Assembly: GCA_001820725.1 (NCBI GenBank)
Contig: MHQR01000001.1
Location: 1 to 36,939 of the forward strand
DNA from: Candidatus Sungbacteria bacterium RIFCSPLOWO2_01_FULL_54_21
GTDB lineage: Bacteria > Patescibacteriota > Minisyncoccia > Sungbacterales > HO2-52-23
DNA: 36,939 bases
Direction of reading: 5' to 3'
The notes beneath the pieces are model-generated. The model made no database searches and was not told where the DNA came from. It saw only the letters and a program-made list of their open reading frames with translations. A program made the position numbers and the translations under genes. Each line of letters opens with the position of its first letter. Position 1 is the first letter of the stretch. Shown piece after piece: positions 26,152 through 35,727 of the stretch.

Positions 26152-28263
26152 CTACTTTTTCCCTTCGATGATTTGCTGTTCAATGTTTTTTGGCACTTCT
26201 TCGTAGTGATCAAATTCCATGGTGAAACTGGCGCGTCCTTGGGTGAGCGAGCGCAGGGTTGTAACATAGCCAAACATTTCGGAGAGCGGCACTTTGGCGT
26301 CAATCACGCGGATGCCCAATCCCCGATCGTCCGTGCCCTCTATGCGTGCGCGCTTGGCATTCAGGTCGCCCATGACTTCGCCCAGGAACTGCTCGGGCGC
26401 TACCACTTCTATTTTCATAATCGGCTCAAGCAATACGAGACCCGCGCGCTTTGCCACTTCCTGCAAAGCCATGGAGCCCGCGATTTTGAATGCGGCTTCG
26501 GACGAGTCCACTTCGTGATATGACCCGTCGTAAATGGCGACGCTGATATCCACGAGAGGGAATCCGGCGAGCACGCCTTTGTCCTTGGCCTCCTTCACGC
26601 CTTTTTCCACGGCGGGTATGAATTCCTGCGGAATCACGCCTCCCTTGATCTCGCTCTCAAATTCAAATCCTTTGCCGCGCTCTAAAGGATCAATCCGCAA
26701 CCACACATGGCCGTACTGTCCGCGGCCGCCGGACTGCTTGATGTATTTTCCTTCGGCTTCTGCCGATTTTTTGATCGTCTCTTTGTAGGCGACTTGCGGG
26801 CGGCCCACGTTGGCTTCCACGCCAAACTCGCGCTTCATGCGGTCTACGATGATTTCCAAATGCAATTCGCCCATGCCGGAGATGATCATCTCTCCGGTCT
26901 CGCTATCGCCCTTGATGCGGAATGTCGGATCTTCTTCGCCCAGGCGCTTCAACGCCATGCCCATTTTCTCCTGATCGGCTTTTGTTTTCGGCTCTATTTT
27001 CAAAGACACCACTGGCTCGGGAAATACGATTTTTTCCAAAATAATCGGATGTTCGGGATCGGCAAGCGTGTCGCCGGTGTGCGTATTTTTAAGTCCCACA
27101 AGAGCGCCTATGTTGCCCGCGCTTATCTCTTTCAATTCCTCGCGGTCATTGGCGTGCATGCGCAAGATGCGGCCCACGCGCTCTTGGTCTCCTTTAATGG
27201 TATTCAAGACATATGAGCCCGCTTTCAAAGTACCCGAGTACACGCGGAAGAACGTCAGCTGTCCCACGTACGGGTCTGACTGCAATTTGAAGGCCAACGC
27301 AGAAAACGGCGTGTTATCGTTGAGCTCGCGCACTTCTTCCGCTCCGGTCTCGGGATTCGTGCCTTTCACCGGCGGCAAGTCCATGGGCGATGGCAGATAT
27401 TCAATCACGCCGTCAAGCACTAATTGCACGCCCTTGTTTTTGAGGGAGGACCCCGCAAACACCGGCACCAGGCGATACGAGAGCGTTGCCGTACGCAGTG
27501 CTTTTTGCAATTCCTCGAGCGACATTTCTTTTCCTTCCAGATATTTCTCCGTCAACTGTTCGTCCGTTTCCGCAATTTTCTCGATCATTTTGTGCCGCCA
27601 TTCCTCCGCCGTCGCTTTTAGGTGTTCAGGAATATCTACGCGCTCAATGGTCTCGCCGTGATTGCCGCGGAAATACACCGCCTTCATACGCAAGAGATCG
27701 ATCAACCCCTCGTGCTCTTGTTCAAGGCCGATAGGAATGACGAGCGGTACGGCATTGGGTGTCAGGCGTTCGTAGATTGAATTGAGTGAACGCTCAAAAG
27801 ACGCGCCCGTGCGATCCAACTTGTTGATGAAGCAGATGCGCGGCACACGGAAACGGTCTGCTTGCCGCCATACGGTTTCGGACTGCGGCTCCACGCCCGC
27901 AACGCCGTCAAACACCACCACCGCGCCGTCGAGCACGCGCAATGAGCGCTGTACTTCCACGGTAAAGTCAATGTGGCCCGGCGTGTCTATAATATTGAAG
28001 CGATGCTCATGCTCTTTGTTTTTGCCCTGATCGCCAAGGTACGAAAGGGTCCAAAAACAGGTGGTTGCGGCCGCGGTAATCGTAATCCCCCGCTCGCGCT
28101 CCTGCTCCATCCAGTCCATCACGGTCGTGCCCTCGTGCACTTCGCCGATTTTGTGCGAAACCCCCGTATAAAAAAGCACCCGCTCCGTCGTGGTGGTTTT
28201 GCCGGCATCAATGTGAGCGATAATGCCGATATTGCGGATGTGTTCTAAGGGGTATTCAGCCAT
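26152..28263 (-). CDS. fusA: Elongation factor G
   Basis: [69 protein letters not shown]. Confidence 0.98.
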   Translation of the reverse strand: MAEYPLEHIRNIGIIAHIDAGKTTTTERVLFYTGVSHKIGEVHEGTTVMDWMEQERERGITITAAATTCFWTLSYLGDQGKNKEHEHRFNIIDTPGHIDFTVEVQRSLRVLDGAVVVFDGVAGVEPQSETVWRQADRFRVPRICFINKLDRTGASFERSLNSIYERLTPNAVPLVIPIGLEQEHEGLIDLLRMKAVYFRGNHGETIERVDIPEHLKATAEEWRHKMIEKIAETDEQLTEKYLEGKEMSLEELQKALRTATLSYRLVPVFAGSSLKNKGVQLVLDGVIEYLPSPMDLPPVKGTNPETGAEEVRELNDNTPFSALAFKLQSDPYVGQLTFFRVYSGTLKAGSYVLNTIKGDQERVGRILRMHANDREELKEISAGNIGALVGLKNTHTGDTLADPEHPIILEKIVFPEPVVSLKIEPKTKADQEKMGMALKRLGEEDPTFRIKGDSETGEMIISGMGELHLEIIVDRMKREFGVEANVGRPQVAYKETIKKSAEAEGKYIKQSGGRGQYGHVWLRIDPLERGKGFEFESEIKGGVIPQEFIPAVEKGVKEAKDKGVLAGFPLVDISVAIYDGSYHEVDSSEAAFKIAGSMALQEVAKRAGLVLLEPIMKIEVVAPEQFLGEVMGDLNAKRARIEGTDDRGLGIRVIDAKVPLSEMFGYVTTLRSLTQGRASFTMEFDHYEEVPKNIEQQIIEGKK

Positions 28264-28335
28264 ACGACGATGTCTACAAGGATAAATATGAACAACAGCA
28301 CATCAAGTGCAAATAAAAAGTATCTAAAAAATTTA

Positions 28336-28608
28336 TTACCTATAAATCCCATGCGTGCCAATGCTGATATACAAGACGGTATGATCGTCCACAAAATAAA
28401 AATGCACTCGGTATTGTTTGTTGACCGAGTACGCCCAATCGTCTTTCAACACGCCACCGAGTTTATGCGTCTCCAGCGATGGATGGAACGCATCGGTGCG
28501 AAACAGCGCGTCTTTCTTATGCGCCAGTTGCTGAACACGCTTTTCGAGACGACCAAACTCTTTTTCAAAACGCGCAGTGGTATCAATGCGGCGGATCGGA
28601 CGAATCAT
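28336..28608 (-). CDS. RelE/YafQ-type toxin
   Basis: MIRPIRRIDTTARFEKEFGRLEKRVQQLAHKKDALFRTDAFHPSLETHKLGGVLKDDWAYSVNKQYRVHFYFVDDHTVLYISIGTHGIYR. Start reset from 28716. Confidence 0.82.
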   Translation of the reverse strand: MIRPIRRIDTTARFEKEFGRLEKRVQQLAHKKDALFRTDAFHPSLETHKLGGVLKDDWAYSVNKQYRVHFYFVDDHTVLYISIGTHGIYR

Positions 28609-28616
28609 ACAATGGA

Positions 28617-28826
28617 CTACATCAATTCTTTCAAACTTGTGATCTGTCGTGTTTTCCCCTCTTTCCACTCGCGTCGCGCGGCCCGTGATGCTTCCAGCGC
28701 ATCCGCCGTCTCCCATTGCCGCCGTATCTCTTTTTCAAACTCTTTGGGGTCAACCACAACAAGCCGCCGCGCCGACCCGCCACGCTCCAAAATCTTTTTT
28801 GGGATTTCTATAGTGATAGTGGGCAT
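28617..28826 (-). CDS. Cognate antitoxin (69 aa)
   Basis: MPTITIEIPKKILERGGSARRLVVVDPKEFEKEIRRQWETADALEASRAARREWKEGKTRQITSLKELM, just upstream of the toxin. Start reset from 29093. Confidence 0.75.
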   Translation of the reverse strand: MPTITIEIPKKILERGGSARRLVVVDPKEFEKEIRRQWETADALEASRAARREWKEGKTRQITSLKELM

Positions 28827-28842
28827 ATTTAAATGATAGCAC

Positions 28843-28856
28843 AAAATGATCATTTT
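28843..28856 (-). promoter_or_regulatory. Palindromic operator within the TA promoter
   Basis: AAAATGATCATTTT lies inside minus-strand TTGCAA-17-TATCAT; ATG is 9 nt from the -10. Confidence 0.55.
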
Positions 28857-28863
28857 TGCAAAC

Positions 28864-29331
28864 TCAAAACGCGAAGTGGGCGAATGCCTTGTTGGCGTCT
28901 GCCATGCGGTGGACATCGGCGCGTTTTTTGATCGCGTTGCCTTCGTTTTTGGCGGCGAGCAGGAGTTCGTTCGCGAGCTTCTCGGCGATCGGCTTGCCTT
29001 TGCCCGCGCGCGCCGCGGCCAGTATCCAGTTGGATGCCAGAAAGAACTTGCGCTCGCCGCGTACCTCTCTCGGTACCTGATACGTAGCTCCACCGATGCG
29101 GCGCGATTTCACCTCCAGGAGCGGGCCCACGTTGCGGATAGCCGTATCAAAAATATTCAGCGGGTCTTGGCCGTGCTTTTTCTCGATCAAATCCATGGCT
29201 CCGTAAAATGCCCTCTGCGCCGTGGATTTTTTGCCGCGCCGCATCACATGGTTGATAAATTTGGCGATCTGCACGTTGCCGTATTTGGGGTCGGGAAGAA
29301 TATCCCGCGTAAATTTTCGTTTGCGTCGCAT
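28864..29331 (-). CDS. rpsG: 30S ribosomal protein uS7
   Basis: KYGNVQIAKFINHVMRRGKKSTAQRAFYGAMDLI, GPLLEVKSRRIGGATYQVPREVR. Confidence 0.96.
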   Translation of the reverse strand: MRRKRKFTRDILPDPKYGNVQIAKFINHVMRRGKKSTAQRAFYGAMDLIEKKHGQDPLNIFDTAIRNVGPLLEVKSRRIGGATYQVPREVRGERKFFLASNWILAAARAGKGKPIAEKLANELLLAAKNEGNAIKKRADVHRMADANKAFAHFAF

Positions 29332-29346
29332 AGAATATGGAAAATA

Positions 29347-29760
29347 CTATTTCTTCGGCGTTTTAGCGCCGTATTTTGATCGCTGTTGCTTGCGATTGGT
29401 AACGCCCGTCGTATCCAGCACGCCACGCACGATGTGATAGCGTACGCCCGGCAAGTCCTTGACGCGGCCTCCGCGGATCAGCACTACCGAGTGCTCCTGT
29501 AAATTGTGTCCTTCGCCCGGAATGTATGCCGTCACTTCCATGCCATTGGTGAGGCGAACGCGCGCTACTTTGCGCAATGCCGAGTTCGGCTTCTTCGGGG
29601 TCATGGTCGTCACCTTCACGCACACGCCGCGCTTGAAAGGAGAGGCGTAATACACCGGACGATTCTGCTTCACGTTAAAGCCGCGCTGGAGCGCGGGCGA
29701 TTTTGACTTGTAGCGGCGAGGGGTGCGTCCGCGCTTAATCAGTTGGCTTACCGTCGGCAT
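29347..29760 (-). CDS. rpsL: 30S ribosomal protein uS12
   Basis: [87 protein letters not shown]. Start reset from 29799. Confidence 0.97.
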   Translation of the reverse strand: MPTVSQLIKRGRTPRRYKSKSPALQRGFNVKQNRPVYYASPFKRGVCVKVTTMTPKKPNSALRKVARVRLTNGMEVTAYIPGEGHNLQEHSVVLIRGGRVKDLPGVRYHIVRGVLDTTGVTNRKQQRSKYGAKTPKK

Positions 29761-29858
29761 GAATTCGATAGTAGCAACTTCCTTCCTTTCGGTCAACACT
29801 TCGCAAATGGTTCAAGACATTCTCCCTGAATTTGACCCTCCGTCAATTGACATAATGT

Positions 29859-29890
29859 GTGAAAAAATATGCTATCGCATATTTTTTCAC
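29859..29890. terminator. Strong bidirectional hairpin upstream of rpsL
   Basis: GTGAAAAAATATGC-TATC-GCATATTTTTTCAC (14 bp). A second hairpin GCCGCTCCG-N8-CGGAGCGGC lies at 29904-29929. Confidence 0.7.
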
Positions 29891-29953
29891 ATCTTTAAGG
29901 AAGGCCGCTCCGATTCAAACCGGAGCGGCGATACTGATGAGAATATGCTTCGG

Positions 29954-30331
29954 CTATGGGCGAAGCAGTTCCCGAAGAGAACGGGCGCGCATAAATCTTT
30001 TTGGCGGCGTCTCCCGCAAGATGGGCTCGTGCCCGTTGATGGGGCGCGTATTGATCACGCGTACGACATTCGATGAGGCATTTACCCACTTCGTCCATAT
30101 GCGTCTGACCACAAAACAGATACACATGCTCCCGCCGGAATTCGTATTCTCGGCAACAAAGACGTATCTGCTTTCGTCGAACATCTCCTTTCGTGAATTC
30201 CTGTCGTCGCGCCAGATTCTTGCATCAGGATCGTTCATAAGGGCTTGTATGATGCGCTCGCATACATCCTTTTTCAGCGTCACTGAAGCGGTATTGCCCT
30301 CATCCCATTCAAAAAAGCAACGCGAACCCAT
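29954..30331 (-). CDS. Hypothetical protein
   Basis: ORF with GGAGAG RBS ahead of MGSRCFFEWDEGNTASVTLKKDVCERIIQAL; followed by terminator-like hairpins. No family recognised. Confidence 0.5.
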   Translation of the reverse strand: MGSRCFFEWDEGNTASVTLKKDVCERIIQALMNDPDARIWRDDRNSRKEMFDESRYVFVAENTNSGGSMCICFVVRRIWTKWVNASSNVVRVINTRPINGHEPILRETPPKRFMRARSLRELLRP

Positions 30332-30522
30332 GAGCATCTCTCCTCTGCCAAAGAACAAAAAACACAGCCCATGAATCATTCAGGGGCTGGCGCAAATATC
30401 TTTCCTGCGAAACGGCTATGAGAAAAAAGCACGACTCGCACAAGCCCCCGAAGAATTGGGACATGCGCGGCAACACATTTTTGCAAAATTGTCGGTGATA
30501 ATAAGAGTCATTATCGGATTGG

Positions 30523-30813
30523 TTATACGGCAACGCCGACTTTTCCCTCCATGCGCGTCAGCCGTTCTCCGTGCTCTTTCAGTTCCTCGCGGATATCAGG
30601 CAGATCGGAGATGTCTTCACGGAGAAGATCAATACGTTTGTTCACAGCATAAAAGCCGTCACGCACTTCGGTGCGGAGTTGCGCCAAATCCTCTTTGCTT
30701 GCCATGGCTTTTAGATCCTCTTTGCTTGCCATGGCTTTTAGATCCTCTTTGCTTGCCATGGTTCGCTGGATCATCGCCGCGAGTTCCTCAAGCGTGGTTA
30801 CTTTATCTACCAT
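30523..30813 (-). CDS. Small coiled-coil protein with tandem MASKEDLKA repeats
   Basis: MVDKVTTLEELAAMIQRTMASKEDLKAMASKEDLKAMASKEDLAQLRTEVRDGFYAVNKRIDLLREDI. 27-bp DNA repeat at 30688-30761. Confidence 0.65.
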   Translation of the reverse strand: MVDKVTTLEELAAMIQRTMASKEDLKAMASKEDLKAMASKEDLAQLRTEVRDGFYAVNKRIDLLREDISDLPDIREELKEHGERLTRMEGKVGVAV

Positions 30814-30866
30814 ACGCTCAGAGTATATTCCATAGGACTCGTCTGTCAAGACCCTGCTTCCCGCCT

Positions 30867-31511
30867 TCAGAATAATGTCGGGGTCCCGGTGAGGAGGCGG
30901 AAGAGGAAGAAGATGAGGGGCGAGAGAAAGCCAGAGAAGAAAAAGATGAACATGATGAGGAGGATGAATCCGTATTGTTGAAGAGCTGTTTCAATCCAGC
31001 GCCATGGGTACGGCAACAGGGCGATGAGCACTTTTGAGCCGTCCAACGGCGGGATAGGAAGCAGGTTGAAGCACGCGAGGCCAAGGTTGAGGAGCGCTAT
31101 GGTGCTTGCAATTATTATGAAGTTGAATGCAAATCCGGCTGGTAAGACCCCCGCCATCTCGGGCAGAAAGCGAACAAGGAGCCCAAAGACAAGCGCGAGC
31201 GCCACATTGGCCGCGGGTCCTGCGGTGCCTACGATCGCAGGTCCCCATTTTTGATTGCGCAGATTATAGGGATTGTACGGCACGGGTTTTGCCCAGCCGA
31301 AAATAATGCCCCCGAGAAAAAAACCGATCGCGGGAAGCAGGATGGAGCCGAATGGGTCAATGTGCGGAATGGGGTTGAGCGTGAGACGCCCTTCGCGCTC
31401 TGCCGTATGATCGCCCAGCATGAGCGCGGCGTATCCGTGCGCGACTTCGTGGATGACGACGGAAAAAACGAGTACGGCCAGATGAAAGAAGAAAGGAATT
31501 GCATTTTCCAT
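30867..31511 (-). CDS. Site-2 protease-like M50 membrane metalloprotease
   Basis: VVIHEVAHGYAALMLGD (HExxH), GPAANVALAL, NLLPIPPLDGSKVL. Confidence 0.92.
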   Translation of the reverse strand: MENAIPFFFHLAVLVFSVVIHEVAHGYAALMLGDHTAEREGRLTLNPIPHIDPFGSILLPAIGFFLGGIIFGWAKPVPYNPYNLRNQKWGPAIVGTAGPAANVALALVFGLLVRFLPEMAGVLPAGFAFNFIIIASTIALLNLGLACFNLLPIPPLDGSKVLIALLPYPWRWIETALQQYGFILLIMFIFFFSGFLSPLIFFLFRLLTGTPTLF

Positions 31512-31559
31512 GCAAAGATAGTATCATATATTACACATTTATAATAGCCGTACCACGCT

Positions 31560-31739
31560 ATGAAGACCTGCGCCATATGCGACAAAGGATCGGTGAAAGG
31601 GGGCAAGCGCGCATTTTTGCGAAGCCATTACAACCCAACCGCAACCGTGAGAAAATATCCCAATCTCCAGTGGGCTCGCCTGGTCACGGGTAAACGCGCC
31701 AGGGTGTGCGTGCGTTGTCTCAAAAAGCTCCACGCATGA
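31560..31739 (+). CDS. rpmB: 50S ribosomal protein bL28 (below ORF-track length cutoff)
   Basis: MKTCAICDKGSVKGGKRAFLRSHYNPTATVRKYPNLQWARLVTGKRARVCVRCLKKLHA, with zinc-type CxxC pairs. Confidence 0.85.
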   Translation: MKTCAICDKGSVKGGKRAFLRSHYNPTATVRKYPNLQWARLVTGKRARVCVRCLKKLHA

Positions 31740-33226
31740 CCATCACGCCGGTCCCCTTGGCTGATCTCGCCAAGAAATCAGTACTTTTCCTTCCGCTCTT
31801 CCAGTCGCAAAGCGTCGCTGACTTCGTATTTTCTTATGCCATACCGCCAGCCGCGCGGCGGGCGCTTTTGGTATTTGAGAAAAAACATTTTAAAGGAGAG
31901 GAGGGGGAAATAAAATCCGTGTGGTTTGCGACGGGCTCTCCGGAGCGCATCATTCTCGTCGGTCTTGGCGCCAAAGACAAGTGGAACCAACGAAAAGAAC
32001 CCCTGCTCGCGCGCCGCCTGGTCCGACACGCGCACGCGGACAAAATTTCTTCTTTTGGCGTTCCCCTGCTCCCTGATTTTTCTAGCCGCACGTTTGCGCT
32101 GAATGCCCTGATGGGGCAATTCGAGTATGTGAAATACCGGACGCCGCCCAAAGAAGGATGGCCGAAAGTGAAAGAGATTTTTCTCGGTGTTGCTCCAGAA
32201 AAAAAAGCCACGGCAAGAAAAGAAATCGCAGAGGGTATCACCATCGGCGAGGAAGTGAACGCCACGCGAGACCTTGCCAACACGCCGGGAAGCGACATGA
32301 CGCCCGCGCTTCTTGCTACTGCAGCACTCGGGATCGGCAAGTCCATTGCCAGCGTAAAAGTAAAAATACTTGATGAGCCGGCGATCAAGCGCCTTAGTAT
32401 GGGCGGCGTGCTCGGCGTGGCGCGCGGGTCGCAGGAAGGTCCGCGCTTCATTATTGTGGAGTATTCCGGCGGGCCGAAACGGCAGAAACCCCTCGTGCTC
32501 GTGGGCAAAGGCGTCACGTTTGATACCGGCGGCATCAACCTCAAGCCCGAACAGTATATGTACGAGATGCATATGGACATGTCCGGCGGCGCAGCAGTCA
32601 TGCACGGCATTGCCGCCATTGCGCGGCTCAAACTGCCGATCAACGTCGTGGGGCTCGTGCCTGCCGTGGAAAACATGCCATCGGGATCCAGCTATCGCCC
32701 AGGCGATCAGCTTAAATCCATGAGCGGAAAAACCATTGAGGTGCTCAACACCGATGCCGAAGGCCGGGTGATTTTGGCAGACGCCCTTACGTACGCCCTG
32801 CGCTACAAGCCGGGATTTATTGCCGACTTTGCGACCCTGACCGGAGCCGCGCACGTGGCGCTGGGCAATTACTGCTCCGCGCTTTTTACTAATCGAGAGG
32901 ACATGACCGAAGCATTGATGGCCGTTGGCAATGTTTCCGGCGACTATGTGTGGCCATTACCCTTGTGGGATGAATATTTGCTAGAGATAAAAGGCACGTT
33001 CGGCGATATTGCCAACATGGCGAAAAACGACCGCTACGGCGGTGCCATCCACGGCGCAAAATTCCTCGAGCAATTCGTTGAAGACACACCATGGGCGCAT
33101 CTGGACATTGCGCCGCGCATGACGACCGTCGCATCCGACATCCTCGCCAAGGGTGCCTCGGGCGTTGGCGTGCGCTACATCGTACAGTTGGCGCGCGAAT
33201 ACCCTTCTCTCATCGCACAAAAATGA
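31736..33226 (+). CDS. pepA: Leucyl aminopeptidase (M17)
   Basis: LVLVGKGVTFDTGGINLKPEQYMYEMHMDMSGGAAVMH, EVLNTDAEGRVILADALTYA. ATGA overlap with rpmB. Confidence 0.93.
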   Translation: MTITPVPLADLAKKSVLFLPLFQSQSVADFVFSYAIPPAARRALLVFEKKHFKGEEGEIKSVWFATGSPERIILVGLGAKDKWNQRKEPLLARRLVRHAHADKISSFGVPLLPDFSSRTFALNALMGQFEYVKYRTPPKEGWPKVKEIFLGVAPEKKATARKEIAEGITIGEEVNATRDLANTPGSDMTPALLATAALGIGKSIASVKVKILDEPAIKRLSMGGVLGVARGSQEGPRFIIVEYSGGPKRQKPLVLVGKGVTFDTGGINLKPEQYMYEMHMDMSGGAAVMHGIAAIARLKLPINVVGLVPAVENMPSGSSYRPGDQLKSMSGKTIEVLNTDAEGRVILADALTYALRYKPGFIADFATLTGAAHVALGNYCSALFTNREDMTEALMAVGNVSGDYVWPLPLWDEYLLEIKGTFGDIANMAKNDRYGGAIHGAKFLEQFVEDTPWAHLDIAPRMTTVASDILAKGASGVGVRYIVQLAREYPSLIAQK

Positions 33227-34113
33227 TCTCCGTAGTACTTGCCCAGATCACGACGCGCGATCGTATCACGCTTGACGGCATTGTCATTGAGCCGCGCAAA
33301 AAGTCAGCCACCGCGCTCATTTGGATTCACGGGCTTGGCTCCAATTTTTCTCATGGCCAGAGCATCACCCGAGAGCTTTCGCAGACATGCCTGAAAAACG
33401 GCATTGCCTATTTCAAATTCAATACGCGCGGACATGACGTCGTAAACCGCGACGCGCCCAAAAAAAAGGCGCAAACGATTGTCAATCGCTTGCGGGGCGC
33501 CGGGTTTGAGAGATTCGAGGATTGTGTTTTGGACATTCGCGCGGTAATCCATTTCGCGCGGAAACTCGGATATAGAAAAGTTATTCTCGTAGGACATTCC
33601 ACGGGCGCCAACAAAGCGCTTTACTATCTGTACAAGACCAAAGACCCTGCGGTGAAGGGGCTTATCCTGCTGGGCGCGATCAGCGATATTGCCGCCGGAA
33701 AGAAAAAGTTTGGCGCTACAGGGCTCGCGCGCGGTATTGCGCTTGCGGAAAAACGGGCAAGGAAAAATTCTGATGCGCTCATGCCGCTGCCATACGGTAT
33801 CTTTTCCGCCAAAAGATTCTTGAGCATGTTCCGCCAAGGAGACAGCGAAGATGTTTTCCCCTATCTCAATCCCCGCGCCGCATGGAAAGAACTCAAAACC
33901 ATCCGCGCTCCCATCGCAGTCATCTTCGGCTCCCGCGATCAATATCTTGATCGCCCCGCAGAAAAGCTCGTTGAAATCTTCCGCTCCCATGCCCTCTCGA
34001 CGAAATCATTTTCCGGCGTTATCATCAAAGGTGCCGATCACGGTTTCAAAGGCAAGGAGAAGATGCTCTCCAAAGTTGTTATGGATTGGATACAACAACA
34101 GGCCGTAGTATAA
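33223..34113 (+). CDS. Alpha/beta hydrolase
   Basis: ALIWIHGLGSNFSHGQSITREL, VILVGHSTGANKALYYL (GHSTG), IKGADHGFKGKEK. Start reset to 33223. Confidence 0.85.
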   Translation: MISVVLAQITTRDRITLDGIVIEPRKKSATALIWIHGLGSNFSHGQSITRELSQTCLKNGIAYFKFNTRGHDVVNRDAPKKKAQTIVNRLRGAGFERFEDCVLDIRAVIHFARKLGYRKVILVGHSTGANKALYYLYKTKDPAVKGLILLGAISDIAAGKKKFGATGLARGIALAEKRARKNSDALMPLPYGIFSAKRFLSMFRQGDSEDVFPYLNPRAAWKELKTIRAPIAVIFGSRDQYLDRPAEKLVEIFRSHALSTKSFSGVIIKGADHGFKGKEKMLSKVVMDWIQQQAVV

Positions 34114-34169
34114 TAGTAGTACGCAAGGCTGGGGGTCTTGCAGTCCGGGTGCAATCCCCGGCGGCCTGA
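34099..34169 (+). tRNA. tRNA-Pro (anticodon GGG), CCA not encoded
   Basis: Hand fold of all 71 nt: acceptor CAGGCCG/CGGCCTG, D arm GTAT-AATAGTA-GTAC, anticodon arm CAAGG-CTGGGGG-TCTTG, variable CAGT, T arm CCGGG-TGCAATC-CCCGG, discriminator A. C1-G72 and A73 fit bacterial tRNA-Pro. Confidence 0.88.
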
Positions 34170-34174
34170 GCTAT

Positions 34175-35029
34175 ATGACACAAGTAAAGCTTCTCTGCGC
34201 GCATTGCGGGAAAGCATTCTATCGCCCCACGGGGAGAGTGAAGGAAGCGCGAAAGTTCGCGTGGAAGTTTTATTGTTCTCTCGCCTGCCAGTACAAACAG
34301 CGGAATCTTCAGAGGCAGTATACATGTAGCCGTCCAAGTTGCGGCAAGATATTTTCAAGAGCACCGGGCGATATCGCAAGCGTTGCTTTGTATTGTTCGC
34401 GCTCATGCGCTGTAGCCATAAACAATGTAAAAGTACCGAAGCGAAAAGCACACATCAGTGAGTGCATTAAATGCCACAAAATATTTAAGGGCCAGCGACC
34501 GTACTGCTCGCGTGCATGCAAGACGAAGGGGCAGGTTATCAGCGCAGAGGATGTATGCAAAAGCATCAAAGATTTCTTCACTATGCACGGGAGAATACCG
34601 CTCAAAAGGGAGCTCCTACACTACAGCGCGGCAAGAAATAGATTTGGTACATGGAATGCCGCGATCATTGCCGCAGAATTCAAGCCCAATCCGGTTCTTT
34701 TTTCGGAAAAACATATAGCGAAAGACGGTCACTCGTGCGATTCTTTCTCCGAAAAGATTATTGACGATTGGCTCGTTGCAAGAGGAGTAGTACACGAACG
34801 AAATGTAAAATACCCCGGACACCCCAAATTGACCACCGACTTCTTTGTTGGAAACTCATTCATCGAATTTTTTGGCTTGAACGGAGAGATAACGGCATAC
34901 GATAAAACGATGCGTCGAAAACGGAGGATTGCCAAAGCTAAAAATATACAACTCATCGCCCTGTATCCCAAAGATCTGTTTCCCAAAAATCGTCTTGCAA
35001 AAATATTGACCGGAGCTAACACCCTATGA
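34175..35029 (+). CDS. Zinc-ribbon, homing-endonuclease-like nuclease
   Basis: Several CxxC/CSxxC motifs; repeat IKDFFTMHGRIPLKRELLHYSAARNRFGTWNAAIIAAEFKP resembling homing-endonuclease-associated repeats; C-terminal nuclease-like TTDFFVGNSFIEFFGLNGEITAYDKTMRRKRRIAKAKNIQLIALYP. Confidence 0.7.
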   Translation: MTQVKLLCAHCGKAFYRPTGRVKEARKFAWKFYCSLACQYKQRNLQRQYTCSRPSCGKIFSRAPGDIASVALYCSRSCAVAINNVKVPKRKAHISECIKCHKIFKGQRPYCSRACKTKGQVISAEDVCKSIKDFFTMHGRIPLKRELLHYSAARNRFGTWNAAIIAAEFKPNPVLFSEKHIAKDGHSCDSFSEKIIDDWLVARGVVHERNVKYPGHPKLTTDFFVGNSFIEFFGLNGEITAYDKTMRRKRRIAKAKNIQLIALYPKDLFPKNRLAKILTGANTL

Positions 35030-35697
35030 ATACCAATAGAACCTTTAACGGAATTATCCCGTGGATTGGTATCGTCATCTCTCTGATAGCTCTATTTTTT
35101 ACATGGACAAACAATAGAGCCAGTCTTTCTCTTCAAGAAGCAAATGTTGTTATGGAGGATGTTCTTATCTCTCCCTTAAAAGACCCTAAAACATGTAAAG
35201 ACATCCGCGGTAAATCTTACTGTAATATCAGAACCCAACCAAAAATAAAGAATATAGGACATTCTTCGGCGAAGAACGTGGCCCTTGAGTTTTGGATTTG
35301 CACCATTGGAGTAAATGACGATCAAGGACGAACTTGTGAGCAACAATATCACATGCGGGATACAGAGATGATCAGCGAGCTACCTCCCGGTATATACACC
35401 CGATATGACGAGGATTTTTGGTCTACCCTTGAGTATACAGATATGCTTGAGGAAGACATTGAACAAGTCCAAGGAAAACCACGAGTACTGATATTCTTGC
35501 TACGATATAGTGATACACTTGGAGATATGCAAAAAGAGGCGTTGTATATGTATGGCAATAAAATTGGTGAACAGACATCTTGGTCAATCACACAATCAGA
35601 GTATGCTAAGTTATACCCCTATTTAAAATCCGGTGTTGAGCGATACGATCCGAAAAGTATATTTTTATCATATCTCCTAAAGAATCCGCCAAAATAA
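35026..35697 (+). CDS. Hypothetical single-TM anchored protein
   Basis: N-terminal TM IIPWIGIVISLIALFFTW, then a soluble domain. ATGA overlap with the nuclease gene. Confidence 0.6.
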   Translation: MNTNRTFNGIIPWIGIVISLIALFFTWTNNRASLSLQEANVVMEDVLISPLKDPKTCKDIRGKSYCNIRTQPKIKNIGHSSAKNVALEFWICTIGVNDDQGRTCEQQYHMRDTEMISELPPGIYTRYDEDFWSTLEYTDMLEEDIEQVQGKPRVLIFLLRYSDTLGDMQKEALYMYGNKIGEQTSWSITQSEYAKLYPYLKSGVERYDPKSIFLSYLLKNPPK

Positions 35698-35726
35698 AAA
35701 ATCGCCCCGATCTGCGGCAATTTTTT
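35696..35726. terminator. Bidirectional terminator between convergent genes
   Basis: AAAAAATCGCC-N9-GGCAATTTTTT, one mismatch in the stem. Confidence 0.7.
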
Positions 35727-35727
35727 A

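Noticed and set aside
29859-30374. 171-aa plus ORF upstream of rpsL
   Set aside because: Starts in a terminator-like hairpin with no RBS; the opposite-strand ORF has a better RBS and context.
31778-32854. 358-aa minus ORF opposite pepA
   Set aside because: Antisense shadow; the plus strand has unambiguous M17 motifs.
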